Below, piece after piece: positions 36,133-45,124 of a stretch of 64,000 nt of DNA. The DNA is from Pannonibacter carbonis (GTDB lineage: Bacteria > Pseudomonadota > Alphaproteobacteria > Rhizobiales > Stappiaceae): contig NZ_PUDR01000009.1 of the NCBI RefSeq assembly GCF_003012935.1, positions 62,001 through 126,000 of the forward strand, in the 5' to 3' direction. The stretch's first letter is position 1; the number at the start of each line of letters is the position of its first letter. The notes under the pieces were generated by a model that was given only the letters and a program-made list of their open reading frames with translations, was not told the DNA's origin and ran no database searches. Made by a program: the position numbers and the translations under genes.

Positions 36133-36900
36133 ATGAAATATGCCCGTCTTCTAGTCCTGGGAGTTGCCCTTGGTGCCGGCCTGCTGGCCGCGCGCATGGT
36201 CATGACGTCCGGCTCCGAGGAAATTGTGGCGGATGCCCCCACGGCCGTACCCACGACGTTGCCAGTCCTCGTCGCTAGCCGGGATATCAAGTTGGGTGAC
36301 CAGATCGGCCAGGGCGATTTCAGCTGGGTTGATTGGCCGATCCAGGTGGTGCCCCAGGGCGCAATCACCCGCGAGGGCCAACCGGATGCCGAGCAGACAC
36401 TTGTCGGCCAGATTGCCAAGGCCCCCATCTATGTTGGCGAACCGATTAGCGAACAGCGCCTGATCAAGACGGATCGCGGTTTCATGGCTGCGATTTTGCC
36501 GAAAGGCATGCGGGCAGTTGCTGTGGCGATTGAATCCGAGACGGCTGCCGGCGGTTTCATCCTTCCCGGAGACAAGGTCGATGTCATCCTGACCAAGGCC
36601 GGTCAGACCCAGGGGCGCGGAACGTCCGAAACCATCATGGAAAATGTCCGGGTCCTCGCCATCGACACCACCACGGCCGGTGAGCAGTCCGAAAAGACGC
36701 TCGAGCCTGACCGCACGGCCACGCTGGAATTGACCCCGCAGCAAGCCGAAACCGTTTCATTGGCCCAGCAACTGGGCAAGATCTCGCTGGCGCTGCGCAG
36801 CGCGCAGGATTCTGCCGATGGCGCACCGGAACAGGGACGGACCCGAGGCGGCGTCAGCTTTGTGAAGTATGGCGTCTCCAGCCAGGTCGGAGGGCAGTGA
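36133..36900 (+). CDS. cpaB: Flp pilus assembly protein CpaB/RcpC
   Basis: 255 residues: one N-terminal membrane segment (residues 5-20), an SAF/AFP-like domain from about 38 (VLVASRDIKLGDQI) and the RcpC domain with MRAVAVAIESETAAGGFILPGDKVDVILT. It is a periplasmic part of the Tad secretion channel, working with the secretin CpaC. First gene of the long cpaBCDEF-tadBC operon; cpaC starts 2 bp after its stop. Confidence 0.94.
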   Translation: MKYARLLVLGVALGAGLLAARMVMTSGSEEIVADAPTAVPTTLPVLVASRDIKLGDQIGQGDFSWVDWPIQVVPQGAITREGQPDAEQTLVGQIAKAPIYVGEPISEQRLIKTDRGFMAAILPKGMRAVAVAIESETAAGGFILPGDKVDVILTKAGQTQGRGTSETIMENVRVLAIDTTTAGEQSEKTLEPDRTATLELTPQQAETVSLAQQLGKISLALRSAQDSADGAPEQGRTRGGVSFVKYGVSSQVGGQ

Positions 36901-36901
36901 C

Positions 36902-38410
36902 ATGTGGTTCGTCATGCCCCGGCACATCAAGACAACAAAGGACCCGGCGATGATCGTGAAGCGCATAGCCACACTTGCCTTTGTGGCCGTGGCTCTCCTC
37001 GCCGCCATGGTTTCGGCATCGGGACCGGTCAGCGCTGAGGATTTCCCGAAGAATGTCTATGTGGCCGCCGGCGACCGGTCTGGCGAACGGCTTTTGCGCG
37101 TCGGTCTTGGCCGTTCCGTGGTCATCGAGATCGCCGATCCGGTCGCGGATGTGCTGGTCTCGGACCCGAGCATTGCAGATGGTGTCGTCCGCAGCCGCAA
37201 CCGCGTCTTCGTCGTCGGCAAGCGCTTCGGCCAGGGCAACATCGTCCTCTTCGGAACGTCTGGCCAGGAACTGGCCTCCTTCAGCGTGCGCGTCGAGCCG
37301 GATTCCTCCGATCTCAACGCCATCCTGAAGCGGCTCCTGCCAAATGCCCAGATCCGCGCCGAAACCATCAACGGGAACTACATCCTCACCGGAACAGCGC
37401 CGTCGACCGGCGATGCGCAGCGCGCAATGGATATTGCAAACCGTTTTGCCAAACAGGCGACTCAGGCCAGCAAGGGCGGCGGCGCCCAGGCGGGTGCCTC
37501 CAGTGGCAGTCAGGAAGATGATCTTGCCGTCCTCAACATGATCACCGTCGCCGGCAAGGATCAGATCCAGCTCAAGGTCACGGTTGCCGAGGTCGAGCGC
37601 TCCATCATCAAGCAACTCGGCGTCAGCCTCTCCGGCACCATCGGCGCCGGCAACTTCACGCCATCTTTCAATTCGCCGGCCCAGTTCCCGGTTAACACCG
37701 GCTCGGCCGTCCAGTCCGCACTGGGCATGGGCTTCCTGGCCGGCGGCACCAACATCAATGCCCAGATTCGTGCGCTTCAGCGTGACGGTGTCATACGCAC
37801 CCTTGCCGAGCCGACCCTGACCGCAATCTCGGGCGAAAACGCCAGCTTCCTGGCTGGTGGCGAGTTCCCGATCCCGGTCAGCCAGGACAACGACACCATT
37901 GGTCTGGAGTTCAAGAAGTTCGGTGTCGGTCTCGATTTCACGCCTGTCGTCCTCAGCGAGGGCAATATCAGCATGCGCATCAAGACCGAAGTCAGTGAAC
38001 TGACGGACGAGGGCGCGGTCAATCTCGGTGGCCTCGTGATTCCGGCCATCAAGGTGCGGCGGGCTGAGTCTACTGTTGAACTGCCGTCCGGCGGTACGCT
38101 GGTTCTCGCCGGCCTGCTGCGTGAGAGCTACAAGCAGTCGATCTCCGGTGTCCCCGGCCTGATGCAACTGCCTGTCCTCGGCGCCTTGTTCAAGAGCCGT
38201 GACTTCCTGCGTCAACAGACCGAACTGGTCGTCTTCGTGACGCCTTATGTGGTGCGCCCGGTGGCTGCCAGCCAGTTGTCGCGTCCGGACCAGAACCTTG
38301 CCCCGGCCAGCGACGCGGAGAGCATTTTCCTGAACCGTCTGAACAAGGTCTACAACACGCCGGGTCTCAGGGGAGCATATCATGGCCAGGTCGGCTTCAT
38401 TTACGAGTAA
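36902..38410 (+). CDS. cpaC: Tad outer-membrane secretin CpaC/RcpA
   Basis: 502 residues from ATG 36902 (GGAGG 8 nt upstream); the frame is open to 36869. A signal peptide ends near VSAED. An N-terminal pilus-assembly domain, a BON-like part (LPNAQIRAETINGNYILTG) and the secretin core with TLTAISGENASFLAGGEFPIP and VPGLMQLPVLGALFKSRDF follow. It forms the outer-membrane ring through which the Flp fibre passes. The N-terminal domain is paralogous to the small protein encoded at 34310-34780. Confidence 0.95.
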   Translation: MWFVMPRHIKTTKDPAMIVKRIATLAFVAVALLAAMVSASGPVSAEDFPKNVYVAAGDRSGERLLRVGLGRSVVIEIADPVADVLVSDPSIADGVVRSRNRVFVVGKRFGQGNIVLFGTSGQELASFSVRVEPDSSDLNAILKRLLPNAQIRAETINGNYILTGTAPSTGDAQRAMDIANRFAKQATQASKGGGAQAGASSGSQEDDLAVLNMITVAGKDQIQLKVTVAEVERSIIKQLGVSLSGTIGAGNFTPSFNSPAQFPVNTGSAVQSALGMGFLAGGTNINAQIRALQRDGVIRTLAEPTLTAISGENASFLAGGEFPIPVSQDNDTIGLEFKKFGVGLDFTPVVLSEGNISMRIKTEVSELTDEGAVNLGGLVIPAIKVRRAESTVELPSGGTLVLAGLLRESYKQSISGVPGLMQLPVLGALFKSRDFLRQQTELVVFVTPYVVRPVAASQLSRPDQNLAPASDAESIFLNRLNKVYNTPGLRGAYHGQVGFIYE

Positions 38411-38420
38411 GGAGCGGTCG

Positions 38421-39128
38421 ATGCGCAATCCGATTATGGCCCTTGGCGTCGTCGCTACTCTTGGCGCGGCACTTGCCGGCTGCCAGAGCCCGCAGACAAC
38501 GGCTGCCATGGCGTCGAACGACTATCGCCTGCGGCATCCGATCCTGGTGACAGAGCAGCCGGAGACGCTGGACCTGCCGGTCGCCCCCGGAACCCGTCGG
38601 CTCAGCCACGACTATACCGGGCGGATTGCCGCTTTTGGCAGTGAAGCTCGGGCGCAGGGCGTCGGCGGTGTCGAGATCCTGGTGCCGTCCGGAGCGGCAA
38701 CTGAATCCGCTGGCCACGCGCTTGCGCCGCAGATCCGCAGCGCTCTTGCCAAAGGCGGCGTCCCCGCACGCCAGATCGCCGTTCGCTCGTATCCGGTTGG
38801 GGATCCGTCCGCCACCGCCCCCATTCGAATTGGTTATTCCAGGGTGAAGGCAAGCGCCGGGACCTGCGGTCATTGGCCGGACAATATCGGCGGCGGCATC
38901 GGCCCGAATGTCGACTACTACAACTACGGCTGCTCCCAGCAGGCCAACCTGGCTGCCATGGTCGCCAATCCTGCGGATCTGCTCGGGCCCCGCGCCCAGG
39001 GTGCCGCAGACCAGAACCGCCGCGCGGTTGTCTTCGCCAAGTATCGAAGTGGTGAGCAGACCGCAGCCAACTACAAGGAAGGCGATGGCGCCCGGATTTC
39101 CAGCGCTGGTGGCAGCGGCGGAAACTGA
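38421..39128 (+). CDS. cpaD: CpaD-family pilus lipoprotein
   Basis: 235 residues from the ATG at 38421, with AAGGAGCGGTCG upstream. Lipobox LAGC (C at about residue 20) makes it an outer-membrane lipoprotein. The family features are RHPILVTEQPETLDLPV and, later, CGHWPDNIGGG with an NYGCSQQANLAAMVANP block ending in DLLGPR. Partner of the secretin CpaC in the Tad channel. The tail is glycine/serine rich. Confidence 0.93.
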   Translation: MRNPIMALGVVATLGAALAGCQSPQTTAAMASNDYRLRHPILVTEQPETLDLPVAPGTRRLSHDYTGRIAAFGSEARAQGVGGVEILVPSGAATESAGHALAPQIRSALAKGGVPARQIAVRSYPVGDPSATAPIRIGYSRVKASAGTCGHWPDNIGGGIGPNVDYYNYGCSQQANLAAMVANPADLLGPRAQGAADQNRRAVVFAKYRSGEQTAANYKEGDGARISSAGGSGGN

Positions 39129-39150
39129 TGACACTTAGGGAGATCAGCCG

Positions 39151-40446
39151 ATGAGCAGCGCGCTCAGTCAGAACCTGCCGGGCGATCCGCTGGATATCGA
39201 CGTATCCGAGACCGCCAGCTACAGCAGCTACGATGTCCGCTCTGTGCCGCGGATCTCCATCCAGGCCTTCTGCATGGATGCAGAAACGGCCCGCACCATT
39301 GAGGCTGCGGGCGAAGACCGGCGCATGACCAAGGCACACCTCAAGGTGCACATGGGCGGCATCCCGGGTGCGGTCGAATTCTATTCCCAAGCCCCAACCC
39401 CGAACCTGATCATCCTGGAGGCCGGCGCCAATCCATCGACGCTGATCCCGGAACTGGACCGTCTTGCTGAATATTGCGATGCCGGGACCAAGGTCGTAGT
39501 GATTGGCCGGCTGAATGACGTGGCGCTTTACCGCGAACTGATCACGCGGGGTGTCAGCGAGTATCTCGTTGCTCCCGTGTCGATCCTGCAGGTTATCGGT
39601 GCAATCGGGGCATTGTACAGCGATCCGCAGGCGGAGCCGCTGGGACGTACAGTGGCCTTTTTCGGTGTCAAGGGCGGAGCAGGTGCCTCCACGATCGCGC
39701 ACAATGTCGCTTTCGGCATTGCCCGTTCCTTCGAAAATGAAGTCGTTCTCGCAGATCTCGACTTGCCGTTCGGAACGGCTGGCCTCGACTACAATCAGGA
39801 TCCGCTGCAGGGTGTATTCGAGGCTGTCTCGGCTCCCGAGCGCCTTGATGAAACCTTCCTGGATCGCATCCTGTCGCGATGCTCGGAGCATCTCAGCCTG
39901 CTGGCTGCGCCTGCCTCGCTGGAGCGTACCTACGACTACACCGACAATTCCTTCGACCAGCTTGTCGATGTGATGCGCCAGGGGACCCCGTCCATCGTTC
40001 TGGACCTGCCGCATTCCTGGAATGGCTGGGTGAGGCATCTGCTGATCGCTGCCGATGAGGTGGTGATGGTGGCGGAGCCGGATCTTGCAAATTTGCGCAA
40101 TGCCAAGAATCTCGTTGATACCTTGCGGCAGATGCGGCCCAACGATCATCTGCCGCATCTCGTGCTCAACCGTGTTGGCATGCCGAAGCGGCCGGAAATC
40201 AAGCCGGACGAATTCGCCAAGGCGTTGAACCTGCCGGTTCTGGCCGCCATTCCGTTTGATCCGCATCTGTTCGGGACCGCCGCCAATAATGGCCAGATGG
40301 TTGCCGAGCTGGATAGCCGGCATGCGGTCAACGAAATGTTGAACCACGTGGCGCAGGTGGTGTCGGGCAAGGTCGATCCGCGTAAAAACCGTCGCTCGCC
40401 CCTTGGTGCGCTGATGGGGTTGCTGAGAAAAGGCAAGGGAGCCTGA
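39151..40446 (+). CDS. cpaE: CpaE/TadZ pilus localisation ATPase
   Basis: 431 residues: an N-terminal receiver-like domain lacking an obvious phosphorylated Asp site, then a ParA/MinD-type ATPase. The P-loop reads FGVKGGAGASTIAHN: the first lysine of the deviant Walker A is kept, but the second (normally GK[ST]) is alanine, as commonly seen in TadZ proteins. VLADLDLPFGTAGLD is the Walker A' region. It positions the Tad apparatus at the cell pole by recruiting CpaF. In operon with cpaD and cpaF (22- and 29-bp gaps). Confidence 0.93.
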   Translation: MSSALSQNLPGDPLDIDVSETASYSSYDVRSVPRISIQAFCMDAETARTIEAAGEDRRMTKAHLKVHMGGIPGAVEFYSQAPTPNLIILEAGANPSTLIPELDRLAEYCDAGTKVVVIGRLNDVALYRELITRGVSEYLVAPVSILQVIGAIGALYSDPQAEPLGRTVAFFGVKGGAGASTIAHNVAFGIARSFENEVVLADLDLPFGTAGLDYNQDPLQGVFEAVSAPERLDETFLDRILSRCSEHLSLLAAPASLERTYDYTDNSFDQLVDVMRQGTPSIVLDLPHSWNGWVRHLLIAADEVVMVAEPDLANLRNAKNLVDTLRQMRPNDHLPHLVLNRVGMPKRPEIKPDEFAKALNLPVLAAIPFDPHLFGTAANNGQMVAELDSRHAVNEMLNHVAQVVSGKVDPRKNRRSPLGALMGLLRKGKGA

Positions 40447-40475
40447 CGGCTCGTTGAAGGGATACGGTAAGGACT

Positions 40476-41972
40476 ATGTTCGGCAGACGTGGCACCACGA
40501 CAACTGGACCCGTGCCCGGCGCGCATCCCGCCCCGGCTGCCGCGCCACAGCGCGAGATGGCAGCCCAGCTCGTTGCAGACCTGCGCCAGCCAGCACCCAA
40601 TGATGATCAGGGTTCGGCCAAGGCCGCCCCCCCTCCGCCGCCACCGGCACCTCCGAAGAAGGAAGAAGAGCCGCAGCGGCGCCGTTCTGCTGAGTATTAC
40701 ACGACCAAGGCCTCGATCTTTGGCGCGCTCGTCGAGGCCATCGACCTGTCGCAGCTCAGCCGCCTTGGTCCCGAAGACGCCCGCGATGAGATCCGGGATG
40801 TCGTCAATGACATCATCGCGCTCAAGAATGTCGTCATGTCCATTGCCGAGCAGGAAGACCTGCTCGAGGACATCTGCAACGACGTCCTTGGCTATGGTCC
40901 GCTGGAGCCGCTGCTGGCGCGTGATGACATCGCCGACATCATGGTCAACGGTGCCCATACGGTTTACATCGAAACCGAAGGCAAGATGCAGAAGACCGGC
41001 ATCGCCTTCCGCGACAATGCGCAGTTGATGAACATCTGCCAGCGCATCGTCAGCCAGGTTGGGCGCCGTGTCGACGAAAGCTCGCCGATCTGCGACGCAC
41101 GTCTTCCGGATGGCTCGCGTGTCAACGTCATCGCCCCGCCGCTGGCCATTGATGGACCGGCACTCACCATTCGTAAGTTCAAGAAGGACAAGCTGACGCT
41201 GGATCAGCTCGTCCGCTTTGGATCGATCACGCCTGAGGGGGCGACGGTCCTTCAGATCATCGGTCGCTGCCGCTGTAATGTGTTGGTGTCGGGTGGTACC
41301 GGTTCGGGCAAGACGACACTCCTGAACTGTCTGACGGCCTACATCGACACGACCGAGCGCATCATCACCTGCGAGGACTCGGCTGAATTGCAGCTGCAGC
41401 AGCCCCATGTGGTGCGCCTCGAAACACGTCCGCCCAACCTTGAGGGGGAGGGCGAGATCACCATGCGTGATCTGGTCAAGAACTGTCTGCGCATGCGTCC
41501 TGAACGCATCATCGTCGGTGAAGTCCGTGGCCCGGAGGCCTTCGATCTCCTCCAGGCCATGAATACGGGTCACGATGGCTCGATGGGGACGTTGCACGCC
41601 AACTCGCCGCGCGAAGCCCTGTCGCGTGCCGAATCCATGATCACCATGGGCGGGTTCTCGCTGCCGTCAAAGACGCTGCGCGAGATGATCTGCTCGTCCA
41701 TCGATATCGTGGTTCAGGCCGCGCGTCTGCGCGATGGGTCGCGCCGCATTACCCACATCACCGAGGTGCTGGGCATGGAAGGTGATGTGATCATCACCCA
41801 GGACCTGTTCCTCTACGACATCATCGGCGAGGATCAGAACGGCAAGCTCATTGGCCGTCATCGGTCCACTGGCATTGGCCGGCCGAGGTTCTGGGATCGT
41901 GCCCGTTACTACGGCGAGGAGAAGCGTCTTGCCGCTGCGCTTGATGCTGCCGAAGCGACGGAGGTCAATTGA
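40476..41972 (+). CDS. cpaF: Tad secretion ATPase CpaF/TadA
   Basis: 498 residues. After a proline/alanine-rich lead, the VirB11-type secretion ATPase shows a Walker [17 protein letters not shown], an Asp box around [20 protein letters not shown], Walker [30 protein letters not shown] and His box [17 protein letters not shown] (each a short, intact family block). It powers pilus assembly at the cytoplasmic membrane with TadB and TadC. Its stop overlaps the tadB start (TGATG). Confidence 0.96.
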   Translation: MFGRRGTTTTGPVPGAHPAPAAAPQREMAAQLVADLRQPAPNDDQGSAKAAPPPPPPAPPKKEEEPQRRRSAEYYTTKASIFGALVEAIDLSQLSRLGPEDARDEIRDVVNDIIALKNVVMSIAEQEDLLEDICNDVLGYGPLEPLLARDDIADIMVNGAHTVYIETEGKMQKTGIAFRDNAQLMNICQRIVSQVGRRVDESSPICDARLPDGSRVNVIAPPLAIDGPALTIRKFKKDKLTLDQLVRFGSITPEGATVLQIIGRCRCNVLVSGGTGSGKTTLLNCLTAYIDTTERIITCEDSAELQLQQPHVVRLETRPPNLEGEGEITMRDLVKNCLRMRPERIIVGEVRGPEAFDLLQAMNTGHDGSMGTLHANSPREALSRAESMITMGGFSLPSKTLREMICSSIDIVVQAARLRDGSRRITHITEVLGMEGDVIITQDLFLYDIIGEDQNGKLIGRHRSTGIGRPRFWDRARYYGEEKRLAAALDAAEATEVN

Positions 41973-42991
41973 TGGACGCGCTGAGGAGCTTCATGAGCCC
42001 TGAAGTCATGACGGTTGCCGTGGCGCTTCTCGTCGCCTTCAGCATTGGCGGCATTCTCTATGCCTTGTTTGAGCCTGTCCTTTCCGGCTCCAAGAAGCGC
42101 GACGAGCGCCTTGGCCAGATCGCAACCCGCCCGTCCACCATCGCGGAGCGGCGTCCTGTGCGTGACGCAGACCGCCGGCGCAAGTCGGTTCAGGATCAGT
42201 TGAAGGATTTCGAGGACAAGCAAAAGGCCCGCAGTAAGAAAGCCTCCAACCTCACGCTCAATGCACGTATCGAGCAGGCCGGTCTCGAGTGGGAAAAAAA
42301 GCACTTCATTTACTTCAGTCTGGCATCGGCGGTTGTTTTTGGCCTGCTTGGTATCCTGACAACCGGCTCGCTCCTGTTTTCGGCCGCGTTTGTTTTTGTC
42401 GGCGGACTGGGATTTCCCCGCTTCTTTCTGTCATGGCGGCGCAAGAAGCGCTTTGAGGCATTTCTCGTCGAATTGCCGAATTCGGTAGAAATCATCGTGC
42501 GCGGCGTCAAGGCAGGCTTGCCGCTCGGCGACTGTATCAAGATTGTGGCAACCGAAGCGCGGGAGCCGGTCGCCAGTGAATTTCGCAAGATCGTCGAGGC
42601 GCAGATGATGGGCCTGACGCTCACCGAGGCGGTTGGCCGTCTGCCGGAACGGGTGCCTCTTGCTGAGGCGAATTTCTTTGCCATCGTCGTTGCCATCCAG
42701 CAGCAAGCTGGTGGCGCCCTGTCTGAAGCACTCGGGAATTTGGCAAAAGTCCTTCGTTCGCGAAAGACGCTGAAAGGAAAGATTCAGGCGCTGAGTTCAG
42801 AAGCAAAATCATCAGCAGGTATTATCGGATCTCTTCCGTTTGTCGTGACGGGTATTCTATATCTTGTTGCTCCAGATTATATAATGCTACTTTTTACTGA
42901 AACAGCAGGAAATTATATTATTGCAGGAGGGCTGTTTTGGATGTTTGTTGGAATAATGGTCATGCGAAAGATGATTAACTTTGATTTTTAG
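41972..42991 (+). CDS. tadB: Tad inner-membrane platform protein TadB
   Basis: 339 residues from the ATG at 41972 (GGAGG 8 nt upstream), with the type II/IV secretion GspF-like domain in the centre (VELPNSVEIIVRGVKAGLPL) and hydrophobic segments at both ends. With TadC it forms the membrane platform turned by CpaF. From about 42770 to the stop, the DNA becomes markedly AT-rich: 35-37 % GC by hand count over 42841-42960, against about 60 % before. Codons such as ATA and TTA, otherwise rare here, are used. The encoded C-terminal helices still look normal. Confidence 0.93.
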   Translation: MDALRSFMSPEVMTVAVALLVAFSIGGILYALFEPVLSGSKKRDERLGQIATRPSTIAERRPVRDADRRRKSVQDQLKDFEDKQKARSKKASNLTLNARIEQAGLEWEKKHFIYFSLASAVVFGLLGILTTGSLLFSAAFVFVGGLGFPRFFLSWRRKKRFEAFLVELPNSVEIIVRGVKAGLPLGDCIKIVATEAREPVASEFRKIVEAQMMGLTLTEAVGRLPERVPLAEANFFAIVVAIQQQAGGALSEALGNLAKVLRSRKTLKGKIQALSSEAKSSAGIIGSLPFVVTGILYLVAPDYIMLLFTETAGNYIIAGGLFWMFVGIMVMRKMINFDF

Positions 42992-43003
42992 GAGTATGGT
43001 TTC

Positions 43004-43984
43004 ATGACCCTCGCCGGTCTCAGCGATAGCCAGCTTGTGATCGCCGCTCTGACCATGATTGCGGTGGCGGGGACGCTGTTCACCCTGATCATGCCGATCT
43101 TCGAGCGCGATGGCTTGAAGGGCAGGATGAAGTCCGTCGCTTTGGAGCGCGAGAAGATGCGCGCGCGTGAGCGGGCGCGCATGGCAACGGAAAAGGGGCA
43201 GGACGTTCGTTCGACCTTGCGCAACCAGCCGAGGCAGCATGTCAAAAGCCTGGTTGATCGTTTGAATTTGAAATCCGCGCTGGCCGATGAGAACACGCAA
43301 GATAAGCTGAGGATGGCAGGTTTTCGCGGGGTCGGCCCTCTCTATACCTTCTTGTTTGCGCGTGTTGTAGCTCCAGTGGTGCTGTTCACTGTTGCCTTGT
43401 TCTATGCTTTTGCACTTCTGCCCGATACATTGCCAGGATTTACAAAGTTTTGTGCGGCATTGGTTGCTGGCGGGTTGGGCGTGTTTGCACCCAATGTCTA
43501 CCTGCAGAACCTGATTACGAAACGGCAGCTGTCGATCCGCCGTGCCTGGCCTGACGCGCTTGACCTGATGCTGATCTGCGTTGAGTCCGGCATGTCGATC
43601 GAGGCAGCGTTCCGCAAGGTTGCAGAAGAGATCGGCATCCAGTCGATTCCGCTTGCCGAAGAGCTGACACTGACGAATGCCGAACTGTCCTATCTCCAGG
43701 AGCGGCGACAGGCCTACATCAATTTTGCCAAGCGGACAGGCGTTGACGGCGTCAAGAATGTCACCATGGCCCTGATCCAGGCCGAGCGCTATGGCACACC
43801 GGTCGGGACGGCCTTGCGGGTCATGTCCGATGACGTGCGCGAACAACGCATGCAGGAAGCTGAAAAAAAGGCAGCCTCCCTGCCACCCAAGCTGACCGTT
43901 CCGATGATCGTCTTCTTCCTGCCCGTTCTGTTCTTCGTCATCATGGGGCCGGCCGTGATGCAGATCATGGCGACATTCAAGTAA
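43004..43984 (+). CDS. tadC: Tad inner-membrane platform protein TadC
   Basis: 326 residues, homologous to TadB, with the GspF-like domain around WPDALDLMLICVESGMSIEA and three to four membrane segments. Base composition returns to normal in its 3' half; the first half is mildly AT-rich. The last gene of the cpaB-tadC operon, ending at a bidirectional hairpin shared with the convergent tadD. Confidence 0.93.
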   Translation: MTLAGLSDSQLVIAALTMIAVAGTLFTLIMPIFERDGLKGRMKSVALEREKMRARERARMATEKGQDVRSTLRNQPRQHVKSLVDRLNLKSALADENTQDKLRMAGFRGVGPLYTFLFARVVAPVVLFTVALFYAFALLPDTLPGFTKFCAALVAGGLGVFAPNVYLQNLITKRQLSIRRAWPDALDLMLICVESGMSIEAAFRKVAEEIGIQSIPLAEELTLTNAELSYLQERRQAYINFAKRTGVDGVKNVTMALIQAERYGTPVGTALRVMSDDVREQRMQEAEKKAASLPPKLTVPMIVFFLPVLFFVIMGPAVMQIMATFK

Positions 43985-44050
43985 GGCGCCCGACCCGGTT
44001 CAGCAGACGTGGCGGCGGCTTTAGCGTTTAAAATTGCGTGGAAGCAAAGC

Positions 44051-44078
44051 AAACGAGCGCCTGCGATGGCGCTCGTTT
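44051..44078. terminator. bidirectional terminator between tadC and tadD
   Basis: AAACGAGCGCC (44051-44061) and GGCGCTCGTTT (44068-44078) form a perfect 11-bp stem with a 6-nt loop. The A/T ends give T-rich tails in both directions, so it can end tadC rightward and tadD leftward. Confidence 0.85.
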
Positions 44079-44102
44079 GGAAATCAGGGCTTCGGGGTCA
44101 GG

Positions 44103-44924
44103 TCAGCCGCGTTGCGGTGTCCGCCCCTGCGCAGGACCCGCGCCCTGCTGCCGGCGGGCGTCAAGCATGGCGCGGACATAGGCGATGTTCGAGGCAGCCT
44201 GTTGCGGGTCAAGCTCCGTCGTTGCGACTTTCTCAGCTTCCTGGAACTTGCCTTGAAGGGCCAGCGTCAGGGCCAGGTTCTGGCGGATCCGGCTGTCGGC
44301 GCGCGGATTTTGCGCCGCCCGCCGCAATGCATATTCTGCGTCCGGCAGCTGGCCGGACAGAAGATGGGACATTCCGAGATTGTTGAGGATGGACGGCTCG
44401 TCCGGCGCAATCTTCAGCGCTTGGGTGTAGAGCTGACGTGCCCTTGCATTGTTGCCCATCTGGTCATGCACAGCGCCTTCCGCCGACATTAATCGCCAGT
44501 CCGGCTGTGTTGGCGACTGCGCATCCTGAAGCACATTCAGCGCCTCCGCAAAGTTGCCTGTCATCGCCAACAGTTTGCCGTAGGCGGATGCGACCTCCCG
44601 GTCATTGCCATTCTTGATGATGAACTGGCGCAGAACTGCAGTCGCTTGCTCAAGCTGCCCGTTGCGGCGCAAGGCATTGGCATAGCCGATAGCCGCATTC
44701 CGGTCGGCGGGATTGGACTGGTAGGCCCTGCCCCAGCGGTCGACCTCGGCGCGGGCCTCCGACGAGCCGGGGGCAATGTAGTTCACGTCCGGCGCGGCAT
44801 GGGTCCCGGTGGTTCCGCGTGTTGTCTTGGCACAGCCCCCGACGAGGGTCAGCGCAAGGGCGGTTGCGGCCAGCGTGAGGATCCTGTGCGGACGGGCCGG
44901 ACGGGTCGCGGCGCTTTCGGACAT
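44103..44924 (-). CDS. tadD: TadD-like tetratricopeptide repeat lipoprotein
   Basis: 273 residues from the ATG at 44924, preceded by AGGAGCCCGAC; the frame is open to 44984. A lipobox VGGC (C near residue 31) indicates a lipoprotein. At least four TPR units follow, including IGYANALRRNGQLEQATAVL and LNNLGMSHLLSGQLPDAEYAL. TadD is the TPR lipoprotein needed for Flp pilus biogenesis. It is transcribed toward tadC and separately from the main operon. Confidence 0.9.
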   Translation of the reverse strand: MSESAATRPARPHRILTLAATALALTLVGGCAKTTRGTTGTHAAPDVNYIAPGSSEARAEVDRWGRAYQSNPADRNAAIGYANALRRNGQLEQATAVLRQFIIKNGNDREVASAYGKLLAMTGNFAEALNVLQDAQSPTQPDWRLMSAEGAVHDQMGNNARARQLYTQALKIAPDEPSILNNLGMSHLLSGQLPDAEYALRRAAQNPRADSRIRQNLALTLALQGKFQEAEKVATTELDPQQAASNIAYVRAMLDARRQQGAGPAQGRTPQRG

Positions 44925-45124
44925 GTCGGGCTCCTGGGAGAACTCAGGGATGGGCCGCACGACAGGCGACCTTTCTCCGAGCAATATCTCGTTAACCCTA
45001 ATGCATTGTTAATCGGCTGCAGTTTGCGAAACCGCTACGCAGCTGCCGGCGCCAGATGATTGCAAAGCGCCGGGCAGGGGATTACCTCTGGTACTCCCGC
45101 CTTTCGACGCCAAGGAGCGTTTCC

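Noticed and set aside
36854-38509. Very long antisense open frame (551 codons) opposite cpaC
   Set aside because: It mirrors the codon structure of cpaC in a GC-rich genome, has no family resemblance and runs against an unmistakable secretin gene.
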